Shown: positions 25,378 through 34,182 of the stretch, in pieces | Position numbering within the stretch: position 1 is the stretch's first letter | Layout: each line of letters starts with the position of its first letter | DNA from: OFTM382 sp964352615 | Lineage (GTDB): Bacteria > Planctomycetota > Phycisphaerae > Phycisphaerales > UBA1924 | NCBI GenBank assembly: GCA_964352615.1 | Contig: CAYGSG010000019.1 | Span: 1 to 42,574 of the forward strand | DNA length: 42,574 nucleotides | Direction of reading: 5' to 3' | Translations under genes and position numbers: made by a program | The notes under the pieces: generated by a model | Database searches by the model: none | Told to the model about the DNA's origin: nothing | The model's input: only the letters and a program-made list of their open reading frames with translations

Positions 25378-26859
25378 TCAGTACCGATCAAGGAACTCCG
25401 CGAGCAGCCGGGTGCCGAACCCCGTAGGCCCAGCGATGAACGGCGGCTTGGCGCTGCTCGCGGCGTGCGTGCCCGCGATATCGATGTGCGCCCAGGGGAT
25501 GTTCTTATCGACGAAGTAGCTCAGGAACGCCGCCCCCTGAATGGGGTGGGCCTCGCGAACCGGGGCCGAGTTGACGATGTCCGCGATCGGGCTCTTCATC
25601 ATCTCGCGGTACTCGTCGTGGTGCGGCAATCGCCAGACCAGTTCGCCGCTGACACACGAGGCCTCGTCGAGCTTCTTGCGGAGGCTGTCGTCATCGCACC
25701 ACATGCCCGCGAAGGTCGAGCCCAGCGCGACAACCACCCCGCCTGTGAGCGTCGCCATGTCGATGATCGCAGCCGGGTTCTCTTTGTCGCACGCCCAGCA
25801 GAGCCCGTCGGCCAGCACCAGCCGGCCCTCGGCATCGGTGTTGGTGACCTCGACCGTGACCCCGTTGCGGAACGTGAGAACGTCATCGGGGCGGTAGGCC
25901 TCGTCGGAGATCGAGTTCTCCGCAGCCACGAGCAGCGCGACAACGGGCACGCGGGGCTTGATGACGGTGGCGATGGCGTGCATCGCGCCGAAAATGGCGC
26001 ACCCGCCGTCTTTGTCGCGCTTCATGCCCTTCATCCCGCCGCCGACCTTGATCGACAACCCGCCCGAGTCGTAGGTAATCGTCTTGCCCACCAGCACCAC
26101 GGGCTTGGCGGTCTTGCGGGCGTTGGTGGGCGTGTATTCGAGGCGGATGAGCCTGGGCAGGTTCTCGCTGGCCTGCCCGACGGTGATGAGGCCTGTGAGC
26201 CTCTCGGCTTCGAGCTGCTTGCCGCTGAGCACGGTGCACTTGAGGCCGGTCGTGCGCGCCATCTTCTTGGCTTCAGATGCGATCCATGCGGGAGTTGCGA
26301 CGTTGGGCGGCGTCTGGCTGAGCGTGCGCGCGATGTTCGCGGACTCAGCGAGCCCCAGCCCACGGTCGATGCCAGCCGTGAACCGCTTGCCCACCGGGTG
26401 CAGGTTCAGCTTGAGCCCTGGCTTTGCGCCCGTCGCCTCGCCGCGGAACGTCTCGCACGACCAGCCGGCCAGGCCCAGGCCTTCACCAAACGCTGAGCCA
26501 GCCACCGCTTCGTCCTTTACCGAGCCGCCCAGAGCGCCCGCTATCGCCAGTTCGACCGACTCCGCCTTGATCGCGTCGAGCCGGTTGAGCAGGATGCCCG
26601 CGGCCTTGCGCAGGGAGGTGGCCGACATCGTGTCCGCGTCGCCCAGGCCCAGCACGATCACCCGGTCGTAGCCCTCGACCTCGTTGACCTCGGCCATCGA
26701 GCCCACATCGCCCGAGGCCTCTGGCCGCTTGGCCGCCGAAGCGATCCAGCCCTCCGTGTCGAGCTTGGCGGTGGCCTTATCGAGCCCCTTGCCCTTCTGC
26801 TGGCCGACCACCAGCACGCTCGCACTGCCCCGGGTTGCTACGCGGATCGATTCGTACAT
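25378..26859 (-). CDS. pepA: Leucyl aminopeptidase (M17)
   Basis: A 493-residue cytosolic aminopeptidase. The N-terminal ~170 residues are the regulatory domain. The catalytic domain has VGKTITYDSGGLSIK (active-site Lys, metal-binding Asp), a retained Asp in KRDKDGG, the hallmark NTDAEGRLVLAD, and DMATLTGG. These supply the two-zinc site and the catalytic Arg. It removes N-terminal residues from peptides and forms a hexamer. The ATG at 26859 is preferred over the GTG at 26865 because aaggag lies 7 bases before the ATG but only one base from the GTG. Confidence 0.92.
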   Translation of the reverse strand: MYESIRVATRGSASVLVVGQQKGKGLDKATAKLDTEGWIASAAKRPEASGDVGSMAEVNEVEGYDRVIVLGLGDADTMSATSLRKAAGILLNRLDAIKAESVELAIAGALGGSVKDEAVAGSAFGEGLGLAGWSCETFRGEATGAKPGLKLNLHPVGKRFTAGIDRGLGLAESANIARTLSQTPPNVATPAWIASEAKKMARTTGLKCTVLSGKQLEAERLTGLITVGQASENLPRLIRLEYTPTNARKTAKPVVLVGKTITYDSGGLSIKVGGGMKGMKRDKDGGCAIFGAMHAIATVIKPRVPVVALLVAAENSISDEAYRPDDVLTFRNGVTVEVTNTDAEGRLVLADGLCWACDKENPAAIIDMATLTGGVVVALGSTFAGMWCDDDSLRKKLDEASCVSGELVWRLPHHDEYREMMKSPIADIVNSAPVREAHPIQGAAFLSYFVDKNIPWAHIDIAGTHAASSAKPPFIAGPTGFGTRLLAEFLDRY

Positions 26860-27002
26860 GCTCACACTCCTTGTCGATGGTTGTCGATGCTGCTTGGTTT
26901 GAGTTGGGCTGCTCGCCCCAGCGCCCTCAGAAATGGACGGGGCAAGGCCGCGCTGAGCCCAAGTCTAGGGGCACCAGCGGCCGACGCTGCGACAGCCCCT
27001 GC

Positions 27003-27008
27003 TACCCT
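27003..27008 (+). promoter_or_regulatory. Candidate -10 element of a leaderless HIT-protein transcript
   Basis: TACCCT ends exactly 6 bases before the GTG at 27015, in the same GCTACCCT-N6-start arrangement as the methyltransferase gene at 18346. No Shine-Dalgarno is present. Confidence 0.4.
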
Positions 27009-27014
27009 TGGCCC

Positions 27015-27611
27015 GTGAGCGATGCACCATCCAACACCTCCGGCACAGGCCAGCCGCCGCTGTTCGCACCGTGGAGGCTCGAATACCTCGAAGCGCTCGA
27101 CAAGACCGAGCGCAACGCTGGTGCGCCCAAGGCGGGCAGCCCGTCGTTCCTGCTGGATGCCTGGAACACGCCGGACGCCGACGAGGCCAACCACGTGGTC
27201 GTGCGGACCGATGCCGGGCTGATCATGCTCAACGCCTACCCCTACGCCAACGGGCATTTGCTCGTTTCGCTGGGCGAGGCCCGCCCGACGCTGCTCGATT
27301 ACGAGCCCGCCCAGCGCGATGCGCTGTGGCAGCTTGTCGAACTGGCCTCGGACCTCATCGCGCGCACCCTCGAACCCCAGGGCGTGAACATCGGCATCAA
27401 CCAGGGACGCGCTGCGGGCGCGGGCGTGCCCCAGCACCTGCACGTGCATCTGGTGCCCAGGTGGGTCGGCGATACCAACGTGATGGAAGTGGTCGGGCGG
27501 GTGTGCGTGATCCCGGCGTCGCTCGAGGCGATGGCCGAGCGCTACCGCGCCGCGTGCAAGAAGCTGCTTGAAGAGCGCGGCCCTTCGCTCAGGCCGCCAG
27601 CCGGCGCCTGA
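27015..27611 (+). CDS. HIT-family nucleotide hydrolase/transferase
   Basis: A 198-residue HIT protein. The histidine triad is QHLHVHLVPRW (His141, His143, His145), with the upstream NAYPYANGHLLV and INQGRAAGAGVPQH segments. This layout is close to the AP4A-phosphorylase/hydrolase branch, which cleaves dinucleoside polyphosphates or adenylylated compounds; the exact substrate is unknown. The start codon is GTG at 27015; upstream in-frame codons have no HIT homology. It ends in a 23-base tail-to-tail overlap with the PilZ gene. Confidence 0.87.
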   Translation: MSDAPSNTSGTGQPPLFAPWRLEYLEALDKTERNAGAPKAGSPSFLLDAWNTPDADEANHVVVRTDAGLIMLNAYPYANGHLLVSLGEARPTLLDYEPAQRDALWQLVELASDLIARTLEPQGVNIGINQGRAAGAGVPQHLHVHLVPRWVGDTNVMEVVGRVCVIPASLEAMAERYRAACKKLLEERGPSLRPPAGA

Positions 27612-28011
27612 TCCGCATGCCCACGCGCCACGAGCCCTCGCCATCGGGCTCGACCCGAACGATGCGGGCATCGGCTCCGTCGTAAGACGCGCCGGGAATC
27701 ATGAGCCGAGCGGACTGGCCGAGCCTTGGCTGAATCTTGCTGACCAGGCCCACGCCCTCGCCGCTGGTGTCGCACAGCGTGACGGGTGCGAGCGCGACCG
27801 AGCCGTCGTCTTCGTTGGCCAGTACCGCTAGGCCGCTTCGTCCATCGGTGTGGCGTGGCTCATGGCGGCGATCGAACGCGAGCGTGTCGGTCTCGATCAC
27901 GGGGTCCGAAGCCAGCCGAAGGGCAGGCCCGGTGGGGGCGATGAAGACGGGCTTTGCGGTCGTTGCTGTGGTCGTCCCAGTGGTCGTCTCTGCGTGGTCC
28001 GAGGTCGGCAT
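27589..28011 (-). CDS. PilZ-domain protein, probable c-di-GMP receptor
   Basis: A 140-residue protein with a disordered Thr/Ala-rich N-terminus (1-45) and a single PilZ domain. Both c-di-GMP signature motifs are present: RHEPR at 49-53 (RxxxR), and DTSGEG at 81-86 (D/NxSxxG). It therefore probably binds c-di-GMP and may act on motility or surface polysaccharide, in keeping with the many glycosyltransferases here. A gggag Shine-Dalgarno lies 7 bases before the ATG. Its last 23 bases overlap the convergent HIT gene. Confidence 0.8.
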   Translation of the reverse strand: MPTSDHAETTTGTTTATTAKPVFIAPTGPALRLASDPVIETDTLAFDRRHEPRHTDGRSGLAVLANEDDGSVALAPVTLCDTSGEGVGLVSKIQPRLGQSARLMIPGASYDGADARIVRVEPDGEGSWRVGMRIRRRLAA

Positions 28012-28116
28012 CGGTCGGCTCCCAGATGGCCCGGATATCGGGCGATGCCAAGAACCATCGGGGAACTCACGGCCCGACTTCAGCGGAATCTGGGGGGAAG
28101 GGGGCTGGGAAGACCG

Positions 28117-29574
28117 TTAACCCCTGCTCGTATCGCTCAGCCGCCGCGCCAGAATCAGCGCCAGCTCCAGCGACTGCTGGTAGTTCAGCCTCGGGTCGCA
28201 CAGCGAGTCGTAGCGGTCGGCCAGGCCCGCCTCGGTCACGCCGGAGGCGCCGCCGGTGCACTCGGTCACGTCTTCGCCCGTGAGTTCGAAGTGAACGCCG
28301 CCGAGCTGAGCGACGGGCACTTCTTCGCCATCGCGGCGGGTGGAGCCGAGCGCCTCGAAGGCATCGAACGCGCCGGATAGCTCCGCAGCAATCGAGCTGA
28401 ACGAACGGGTCTTGATGCCCGTGGGAGTGACGATGCCGTTGCCGTGCATGGGGTCGCTGACCCACAGCCCGCACCGGCCAGCACCAGCGACCGCCTCGAC
28501 GACCCTGGGCAGGGCCTCGGCGATGCGGTGCGCGCCCATGCGCACGATCAGCACGAGCTTGCCCGGTTCGTTGGCCGGGTTGAGCACGCGGGTCAGCTCG
28601 ACGACCTCGGCCGGGTCGGCCTTGGGGCCGATCTTGACGCCGACGGGATTGGCGATGCCACGGAAGAACTCGACGTGCGCGCCATCGAGGCCGCGCGTGC
28701 GCTCACCGATCCACGGCAGGTGGGTCGTGAGGTCGTAGTGCATCGTCCGCCGGGGCACCCTGCGGGTCTGGGCGCTCTCGTACAGCAGGTTCAGGGCCTC
28801 GTGGCTCGTGAAGAACTCGACGCGGGTGAGCTCGTCGACGCGGGCCTCGCCGATGGCTTCCATGAACTTGAGCGCCTCCGCGAGGCTCTGGCTGATTCGG
28901 CGGTACTCGTCACGGCTTTGGGGCGAGAGGTCGGCGTGCTCGAAGAACGAGAGGTCCCAGTACTCCGGGTGGTGCATGTCGGCAAAGCCGCCGTCGAGCA
29001 GCGAGCGGATGAAGTTGAGCGTCATCGCCGAGTGCTGGTACGCCGCGACAAGCCGGGCCGGGTCGGGCGTGCGGTCGGCGGCGGTGAACGCGGCGCCGTT
29101 GATGGCATCGCCGAAGTAGCTGGGCAGCTCGGCGGCCTCGCCGGTGGGCAGCGTGCCGGACTCGGTCTCGCTGGAGCGAGGCTTGGCGTATTGACCCGCG
29201 AATCGGCCCACGCGGATGATCGGACGCTTGGACCCGTGCACGAGCACCAACGACATCTGGAGCAGAATCTTGAGCTTGTTGGTGATCGCCTCGGGCCGAC
29301 ACTCATGGAGCATCTCGGCGCAGTCGCCGCCTTGCAGCAGGAACCGTTTGCCCGCCTCGGCGTCGGCCAGATGGCCCTTGAGCCGTTCGATCTCCCAGCT
29401 TGTCACCAATGGCGGGAACGCCCGAAGCTGGCCCAATGCACGCGCCAGGGCCGATTCATCCGGGTATTGCACGTCGTGGGCGACCGCTTTGGACCGCCAG
29501 GAATCGACGGACCAGTCGCCGCTTGCGTCGGTCTTGGTGTCGATGTTTGAGCTGGTCGGATGGGGCTTGCTCAT
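28117..29574 (-). CDS. 3-deoxy-7-phosphoheptulonate synthase, class II
   Basis: A 485-residue class II (plant/Mycobacterium-type) DAHP synthase. It condenses phosphoenolpyruvate and erythrose 4-phosphate in the first step of the shikimate pathway. Family landmarks include FLLQGGDCAE, RVGRFAGQYAKPRS, GDAINGAAF, FFTSHEALNL, VGVKIGPK, RMGAHRIAEALP, and CGLWVSDPMHGNGI, then GGVHFELTGEDVTEC. These supply the metal-binding Cys, His, Glu and Asp. Length is normal for the class. No other aromatic amino acid genes are adjacent. Confidence 0.95.
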   Translation of the reverse strand: MSKPHPTSSNIDTKTDASGDWSVDSWRSKAVAHDVQYPDESALARALGQLRAFPPLVTSWEIERLKGHLADAEAGKRFLLQGGDCAEMLHECRPEAITNKLKILLQMSLVLVHGSKRPIIRVGRFAGQYAKPRSSETESGTLPTGEAAELPSYFGDAINGAAFTAADRTPDPARLVAAYQHSAMTLNFIRSLLDGGFADMHHPEYWDLSFFEHADLSPQSRDEYRRISQSLAEALKFMEAIGEARVDELTRVEFFTSHEALNLLYESAQTRRVPRRTMHYDLTTHLPWIGERTRGLDGAHVEFFRGIANPVGVKIGPKADPAEVVELTRVLNPANEPGKLVLIVRMGAHRIAEALPRVVEAVAGAGRCGLWVSDPMHGNGIVTPTGIKTRSFSSIAAELSGAFDAFEALGSTRRDGEEVPVAQLGGVHFELTGEDVTECTGGASGVTEAGLADRYDSLCDPRLNYQQSLELALILARRLSDTSRG

Positions 29575-29740
29575 GGGTTGGTGGTCGGTTGAGTGCGTTT
29601 GGTTCTCGGAGTTGGGTCTGGGGGTGTGTGTGCAGTGTGATCGTTGCGCGATCGCAGCGTGGGCGCGTCAAGTTGACGACTTTCGTGTGAATTTCTCACG
29701 TCTTGAGAGAAAACGTCCGATTCCCGGCGCGCACACCTAT

Positions 29741-29793
29741 TTGGTTGGCCGGTCCGTGTGGGTCGGTGCCAGAGGTGGATGGGACCCAACCAA
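29741..29793 (+). other. Possible 5' leader hairpin of the H1-like gene
   Basis: TTGGTTGG (29741-29748) pairs with CCAACCAA (29786-29793). The hairpin would lie about 30 bases before the ATG at 29826, which itself has an aaagga Shine-Dalgarno. It may affect mRNA stability. Confidence 0.4.
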
Positions 29794-29825
29794 CCGTCCC
29801 GAAGACCGACTGAAAGGACTCCACA

Positions 29826-30559
29826 ATGCCCTCGACCCGAAGGACCAGCAAGACGACCAAGGCTCGCAAGAGCCCCGCTCGCAGCACCACCAAGAAGGCC
29901 ACCACCAGCGGCCGTAAACCCGCTGCCAAACGCGCGACCGCTAAACGCATCACAGCCAAGAAGGCCACCACGCGCAAGACCACCGCCAAGAAGGCGACCA
30001 CCAAGACCACGGCCAAGCGCNNNNNNNNNNNNNNNNNNNNNNNNNNNNNNNNNNNNNNNNNNNNNNNNNNNNNNNNNNNNNNNNNNNNNNNNNNNNNNNN
30101 NNNNNNNNNNNNNNNNNNNNCACCACGCGCAAGACCACCGCCAAGAAGGCGACCACCAAGACCACGGCCAAGCGCGCCACCGCTCGCAAGACCACGGCCA
30201 AGAAGACGACCACCAAGACCGCCAGCGGCCGCAAGCCCGCTGCCAAGCGCACCACCGCCAAGAAGACGGCTGCCAAGACCGCCAGCGGTCGCAAGCCCGC
30301 CGCCAAGCGCACCACGGCCAAGAAGACGGCTGCCAAGCGCGTGGCCAACAAGGCCACCGCCAAGCGCACCGTGGCCAAGAAGCCCGCTGCCAAGCGCGCG
30401 GTGGCCAAGAAGCCCGCTGCCAAGCGCGCGGTTGCCCAGAAGCCCGCAGCACGCAAGACCGCCGCTCGCAAGACCGCGACGCGTGGCTCGATCGCCCGCA
30501 TCGGCGGCCGTTCGACCGCACGCACGACTGGCCGCAACACGGCCCGTCGCGCCGCCTGA
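29826..30559 (+). CDS. Histone H1-like Ala/Lys/Thr-rich DNA-binding protein, interrupted by an assembly gap
   Basis: The sequence is built almost wholly from repeats of KKATT, RKTTAKK, AAKRTTAKK, SGRKPAAKR and AVAKKPAAKR. This is the very basic, lysine-alanine-rich composition of histone H1-like nucleoid proteins. The ending RIGGRSTARTTGRNTARRAA is Arg-rich. Codons 1-65 lie before 100 N. The part after the gap is in a different frame as drawn. But 55 bases just before the gap (29966-30020) are identical to 55 just after it (30121-30175). Joining them through this overlap restores one frame of 192 codons plus stop. Additional repeat units could be missing. It probably compacts the nucleoid by binding DNA without sequence preference. 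A terminator follows. Confidence 0.8.
30021..30120. other. Scaffold gap of 100 N
   Basis: Exactly 100 N mark a placeholder gap within the H1-like repeats. Its flanks are 55/55 identical, so the true gap length may be zero or negative. Confidence 0.95.
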
Positions 30560-30610
30560 GCAGGCTCGCACGATCAGCACGAAAAGTTGATCAGTTTGAG
30601 AGACCCTTCG

Positions 30611-30645
30611 CGCTGCGTCCGTTGATTCGGGGGCAGCGTTTTTTT
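30611..30645 (+). terminator. Intrinsic terminator after the H1-like gene
   Basis: CGCTGC (30611-30616) pairs with GCAGCG (30633-30638), immediately followed by seven T. It lies about 50 bases after the stop codon. Confidence 0.85.
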
Positions 30646-30665
30646 GCAGTGAGCGTCCACTCGCC

Positions 30666-33311
30666 TCAGCTCTGCGGCTGGGGTCGATCGTGGCGCGGGC
30701 GCGTCTGGTGGATCTGCTCGGGGCTGTTGGGCGTGATGCCCCGCTTGGCCAGATGCTCGTGCCAGGCCGCGACGTGTACATCCCAGAAGTGCTCGAACGA
30801 GTGGCGGATCGAGTAGGTCTGCATCAGCTCGTGGGCCGCCTTGCTCATGCGCTCACGCATCGGCTTATCGCTCACGAGTTCCACCACGCGGTCGACCCAC
30901 GGGCCGACCTCTTCGGCGCTGAGCACAAAGCCGGTCTGGCCATCGCGGACGACTTCCTTTGGACCGCCCTGGTCGGTGACGAGCACGGGCAGGCCCGAGC
31001 CCTGGCTCTCCATGACGACCTGGCCGAGCGTGTCGGTGACGCTCGGGAAGATGAACAGATCGCTGGATGCGTACAGCGCGGTCAGCTCATCGCCCTTGCG
31101 GAAGCCGAGGTACTGCACGGAAGCGCCTTTCAATTCGCGTTCCATCGTCTCGCGGTACGGGCCGTCACCCACGACGATCAGCTCCGCCTGCTGACCCGCA
31201 GCGGCGAGCTTGGCGTGCGCACGCTTCCAGACCTTCGTAAGCAGCGGCAGGTTTTTCTCCACGCTGACCCGGCCGACGTAGAGCACCTTGACCGACGACG
31301 GGTTCACCTTGACGCCGAGCTTTTTCCAGATGCCCTCGTCGCGGTGGCGCACGTGGAAGACCTCGTTGTCGAAGCCTGGCATGAGCGAGACGGTGCGCTC
31401 TTCGGGAAGTCCCAGGTTGGTCAGGGCGCTGACGTAGTCGTCGCTGCGTGTGAAGATGGCGCTGAACGGGCTGTAGAAGAACCGCATGAACCCCTCGCAG
31501 AGGGTGGTCAGCGCGTGGTCCTCGAACAGGTGGTCGATGTACGCCGGGAAGTCGGTGTGGTACACGCCCAGCACGGGCACGCGGAGCATCTTGGCCGCGA
31601 CGAACCCCACGAGGCCGACCGGCCCGGGCGTCGAGATATGGATGCAGTCGGGCTGGTGGCGGTCGAGGTGGCGCAGCATCGGGACCAGCGGAGGTAGCAC
31701 CGCCTCCAGGTTCTCGTACTTGGGCAGCTTCATCGCAAAAGCGGGCGCGAAGTTGTGGATGTTCGGCAGCGCCGGTACTTCCATGCGCGTCGACGTGATG
31801 ACCTCAAGGTCGCGGCCCGTGGCGATCGATTGCTCGGCCACGTTGGTGATAAACCGCGACACGCCGTTGATATCGCCGAGCGTGTCGGTAAACAGGCTGA
31901 TCCGCATGGGTCGCTCCAGGACGCTCACGCCTCGGCCGGGCTCGGCGAGGTGGTGCTCGAAGTCTTCAAGGAATGGGCGTTCCTTGTTCTGGTAGAACAG
32001 GCTGAACAGATACGGGAGCTGCGCCGCCGTCAGCATGCCGTAGCTCAGCAGGTGGTCGACGATGCCCAGCTTGTCGCGCTTGCGGAAGCTCCGCACCGCC
32101 GACTCGCCCATCGCGTCGCTGAGCACCCGCACCAGCTCGTCGGCGAACTGGGCCATGCGCTCGTGCTGGGCCATCGCGCTGCCCTCAAGAAACCGGTCGC
32201 TCTTGAGCCGATCGCGCAGGTCGGGGTACCGCTCGAGCAGCGGGCCGACGTGCTTGCGCAGCGCCGCCACCAGCGGCAGGCTCTTTTTGCGGCGACGGAA
32301 AATCCGCCGGCTCACCACGTCGCCCGCCAGCGCGAGCGGGCCGGGCTTGGGCAGATCGACCCCGGCGAACCGAAGCAGCTTGCTCGCGACCATCTGCCCC
32401 ACCGGGCTTGCGTGCTCGGCCAGCGTGTCGGCGTAGTAGTGCGCGCCCACGGTCGAGAGCTGGTGGGCCAGCAGCGCCGAGTGCCCGCCCACGCCCCCGG
32501 GCACGCCGTGGCCCCGCATCACGCGGTCGAGGAACTTACGCGGGTCCTTGAGCACCTCGCCCGTCTCGTTGGTAACGGTTGTGAACGTGCGCCCGACATT
32601 CAGCAAGCCGTGGTCGTCGCTGCCAGCGGTCTGCGCCTTGTTCCATGCTTCGGGCCAGAGGGGTTCGAGGCCGTGCGCTCGCACCAGCTCGCCGACGATG
32701 CCCGGCGTGAGCGTCGAGAGGAAGCGTTCGAGCACGCCCTTGTGCCCGACTTGGTGCGCGCCGTTGAGCGTCTCGAACCCGCGGAACAGCAGCGCCGACC
32801 GCTCGATGTGCCACCGGCGCAACCGACCGTTCTGCATGTACAGCGGGTGGGCCAGCGCGTGCGGCAGGTTCCGTTCGCGCAGCCACGCCGCGAACTGGTA
32901 CACGTCTTCACGCAGCTTCAGCGTGCTCAGCTCTTCATCCAGCTCGGGCGTCATCGCCCACACCAGCACGTGCAGCTTGCACCGGTCCTCGGGGAAGTAG
33001 ACCGTGACCTCCTGGCCCGGGATGAACCCTTCGAAGCCGCGCTCGACGAGCTGCATCGCGCCTTTGAGCGTGTCGTGGTCGGTGATGGTCACCAGGTCCA
33101 TGCCCCGCACCTTGGCCTGGTCGTAGACCTGCTCGGGCTCGGAGTAGCACTCGGGGCAGTCGATGAACCCGAGGGCCGCGACGGCTGGCCCGTCGCTCGC
33201 TTTGCTGTGGCAGTGCATGTCCATGCGGGTGCCGGTGATGGGCGGGGCCGCGGCGGATCTGCTGGCGTTGTGCCGGGGGATGGCGTTCATGGGCGCTGTC
33301 ATGGGGCGCAC
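30666..33311 (-). CDS. PHP-domain phosphoesterase fused to a GT4 glycosyltransferase
   Basis: An 881-residue protein. The N-terminal ~260 residues are a PHP metal-dependent phosphoesterase: MDMHCHSKASDG (HxH), ITDHDT, LPHALAHPL, and GSDDHG. A helical middle of about 200 residues follows. From about 469, a GT4 glycosyltransferase begins with RISLFTDTLGDINGVSRFITNVA and continues VGRVSVEKNLPLL and SDLFIFPSVTDTLGQVVMESQGSGLPVL. This GT4 part resembles sugar- or lipid-glycosylating enzymes of the mannosyl/sulfoquinovosyl type. One part may release a phosphate while the other transfers a sugar; that is inference. The start is probably GTG at 33311 (gagagg nearby) or ATG at 33302. Confidence 0.8.
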   Translation of the reverse strand: MRPMTAPMNAIPRHNASRSAAAPPITGTRMDMHCHSKASDGPAVAALGFIDCPECYSEPEQVYDQAKVRGMDLVTITDHDTLKGAMQLVERGFEGFIPGQEVTVYFPEDRCKLHVLVWAMTPELDEELSTLKLREDVYQFAAWLRERNLPHALAHPLYMQNGRLRRWHIERSALLFRGFETLNGAHQVGHKGVLERFLSTLTPGIVGELVRAHGLEPLWPEAWNKAQTAGSDDHGLLNVGRTFTTVTNETGEVLKDPRKFLDRVMRGHGVPGGVGGHSALLAHQLSTVGAHYYADTLAEHASPVGQMVASKLLRFAGVDLPKPGPLALAGDVVSRRIFRRRKKSLPLVAALRKHVGPLLERYPDLRDRLKSDRFLEGSAMAQHERMAQFADELVRVLSDAMGESAVRSFRKRDKLGIVDHLLSYGMLTAAQLPYLFSLFYQNKERPFLEDFEHHLAEPGRGVSVLERPMRISLFTDTLGDINGVSRFITNVAEQSIATGRDLEVITSTRMEVPALPNIHNFAPAFAMKLPKYENLEAVLPPLVPMLRHLDRHQPDCIHISTPGPVGLVGFVAAKMLRVPVLGVYHTDFPAYIDHLFEDHALTTLCEGFMRFFYSPFSAIFTRSDDYVSALTNLGLPEERTVSLMPGFDNEVFHVRHRDEGIWKKLGVKVNPSSVKVLYVGRVSVEKNLPLLTKVWKRAHAKLAAAGQQAELIVVGDGPYRETMERELKGASVQYLGFRKGDELTALYASSDLFIFPSVTDTLGQVVMESQGSGLPVLVTDQGGPKEVVRDGQTGFVLSAEEVGPWVDRVVELVSDKPMRERMSKAAHELMQTYSIRHSFEHFWDVHVAAWHEHLAKRGITPNSPEQIHQTRPRHDRPQPQS

Positions 33312-33525
33312 CGGGCCTCTCTGCGGGCTGCCAGCACCGATTGGTGCCGCAGGACCGCGATTTTGGAAGCCTACCCGCTCGCCGGGTGTATGTCCGTGAC
33401 ACTCGCCCCAAGCGGGCGAAGAATCCCATGCCGGGCGCTGTTTCTTGTTCCCGGCTTTACGAACCGTTCACCCCTCGCTGGGCCTCTCGGAAGATGGCCC
33501 GCACAGACCCGTTAAGGAGCCCACC

Positions 33526-34056
33526 ATGGCACGCCTCTCCGTCGTCGATCCCAAGCACGCGTCCGTCAAGAGCATCTTCGATGGCCCGCTCAAGGGCAAA
33601 GAGATCAACATCTTCAAGGGCATGGCCAACAGCCCCGCGGTGCTCAACCTCTACCTGAGCATGTCCGGCGCGATGGATAAGTTCTCGCTTTCCGCCGCCG
33701 AGCGCGAGGTCATCCAACTGGTCTCGGCCGAGGCCAACAACTGCGACTACTGCACCGCCGCCCACACCGTGATCGGCAAGGGCGCGGGCCTGACCGAAGA
33801 GCAGACCGTCGAGGCCCGCCAGGGCAAGGTCACCAGCGACAAGAAGCTCAACGCGCTGGCGCAGTTCGCTTCTTCGATGCAAGAGAAGCGCGGCTTTGTG
33901 AGCGACGAGGACATCGCCGACTTCAAGGCCGCGGGCTACACCGATGGCCACGTGGCCGAGGTCACGGCCGTGTTCGGCCTGGCGGTCTTCACCAACTACT
34001 TCAACCATGTGAACGAGACCGAAATCGACTTCCCCGCGCCGCCCGTGCTGGCGTGA
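33526..34056 (+). CDS. AhpD-like / carboxymuconolactone decarboxylase family protein
   Basis: A 176-residue helical protein. The active-site motif NNCDYCTAAHTVIGKGAGL holds Cys73, Cys76 and His80, the CxxCxxxH signature of AhpD-type alkylhydroperoxidases. The cysteines form a reversible disulfide and His relays protons. A peroxidase or thiol-oxidoreductase role is likely; the substrate is unknown. A perfect AAGGAG lies 6 bases before the ATG. A 13-bp stem about 90 bases after the stop (34145-34182) probably ends the transcript. Confidence 0.87.
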   Translation: MARLSVVDPKHASVKSIFDGPLKGKEINIFKGMANSPAVLNLYLSMSGAMDKFSLSAAEREVIQLVSAEANNCDYCTAAHTVIGKGAGLTEEQTVEARQGKVTSDKKLNALAQFASSMQEKRGFVSDEDIADFKAAGYTDGHVAEVTAVFGLAVFTNYFNHVNETEIDFPAPPVLA

Positions 34057-34069
34057 GTTCTTGCTTGCC

Positions 34070-34135
34070 GCTCCCCCGTCGCCGACGGGGGAGCTGTCAC
34101 CGCAGGTGACTGAGGGGGTATGGTCAGACTCCCCC
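34070..34135. repeat. REP-like palindromic element
   Basis: Three consecutive hairpins. GCTCCCCCGTC/GACGGGGGAGC is an 11-bp stem (34070-34094), GTCACC-gca-GGTGAC follows (34096-34110), and a GGGGG/CCCCC pairing comes last (34114-34135). The order matches the element at 38097. Confidence 0.6.
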
Positions 34136-34144
34136 AACGAACAA

Positions 34145-34182
34145 CGGGCCCCGTGTCATCGAGGCGATAGACACGGGGCCCG
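34145..34182 (+). terminator. Probable terminator after the AhpD-like gene
   Basis: A perfect 13-bp inverted repeat, CGGGCCCCGTGTC and GACACGGGGCCCG, with a 12-base loop, followed by ctttgtg. The T-run is weak, but the stem is very stable. Confidence 0.6.

Noticed and set aside
29826..30590. The 254-codon frame drawn straight across the N gap
   Set aside because: After the gap it reads a Pro/Arg-rich shifted frame; the KKPAAKR frame ending at 30559 continues the protein.
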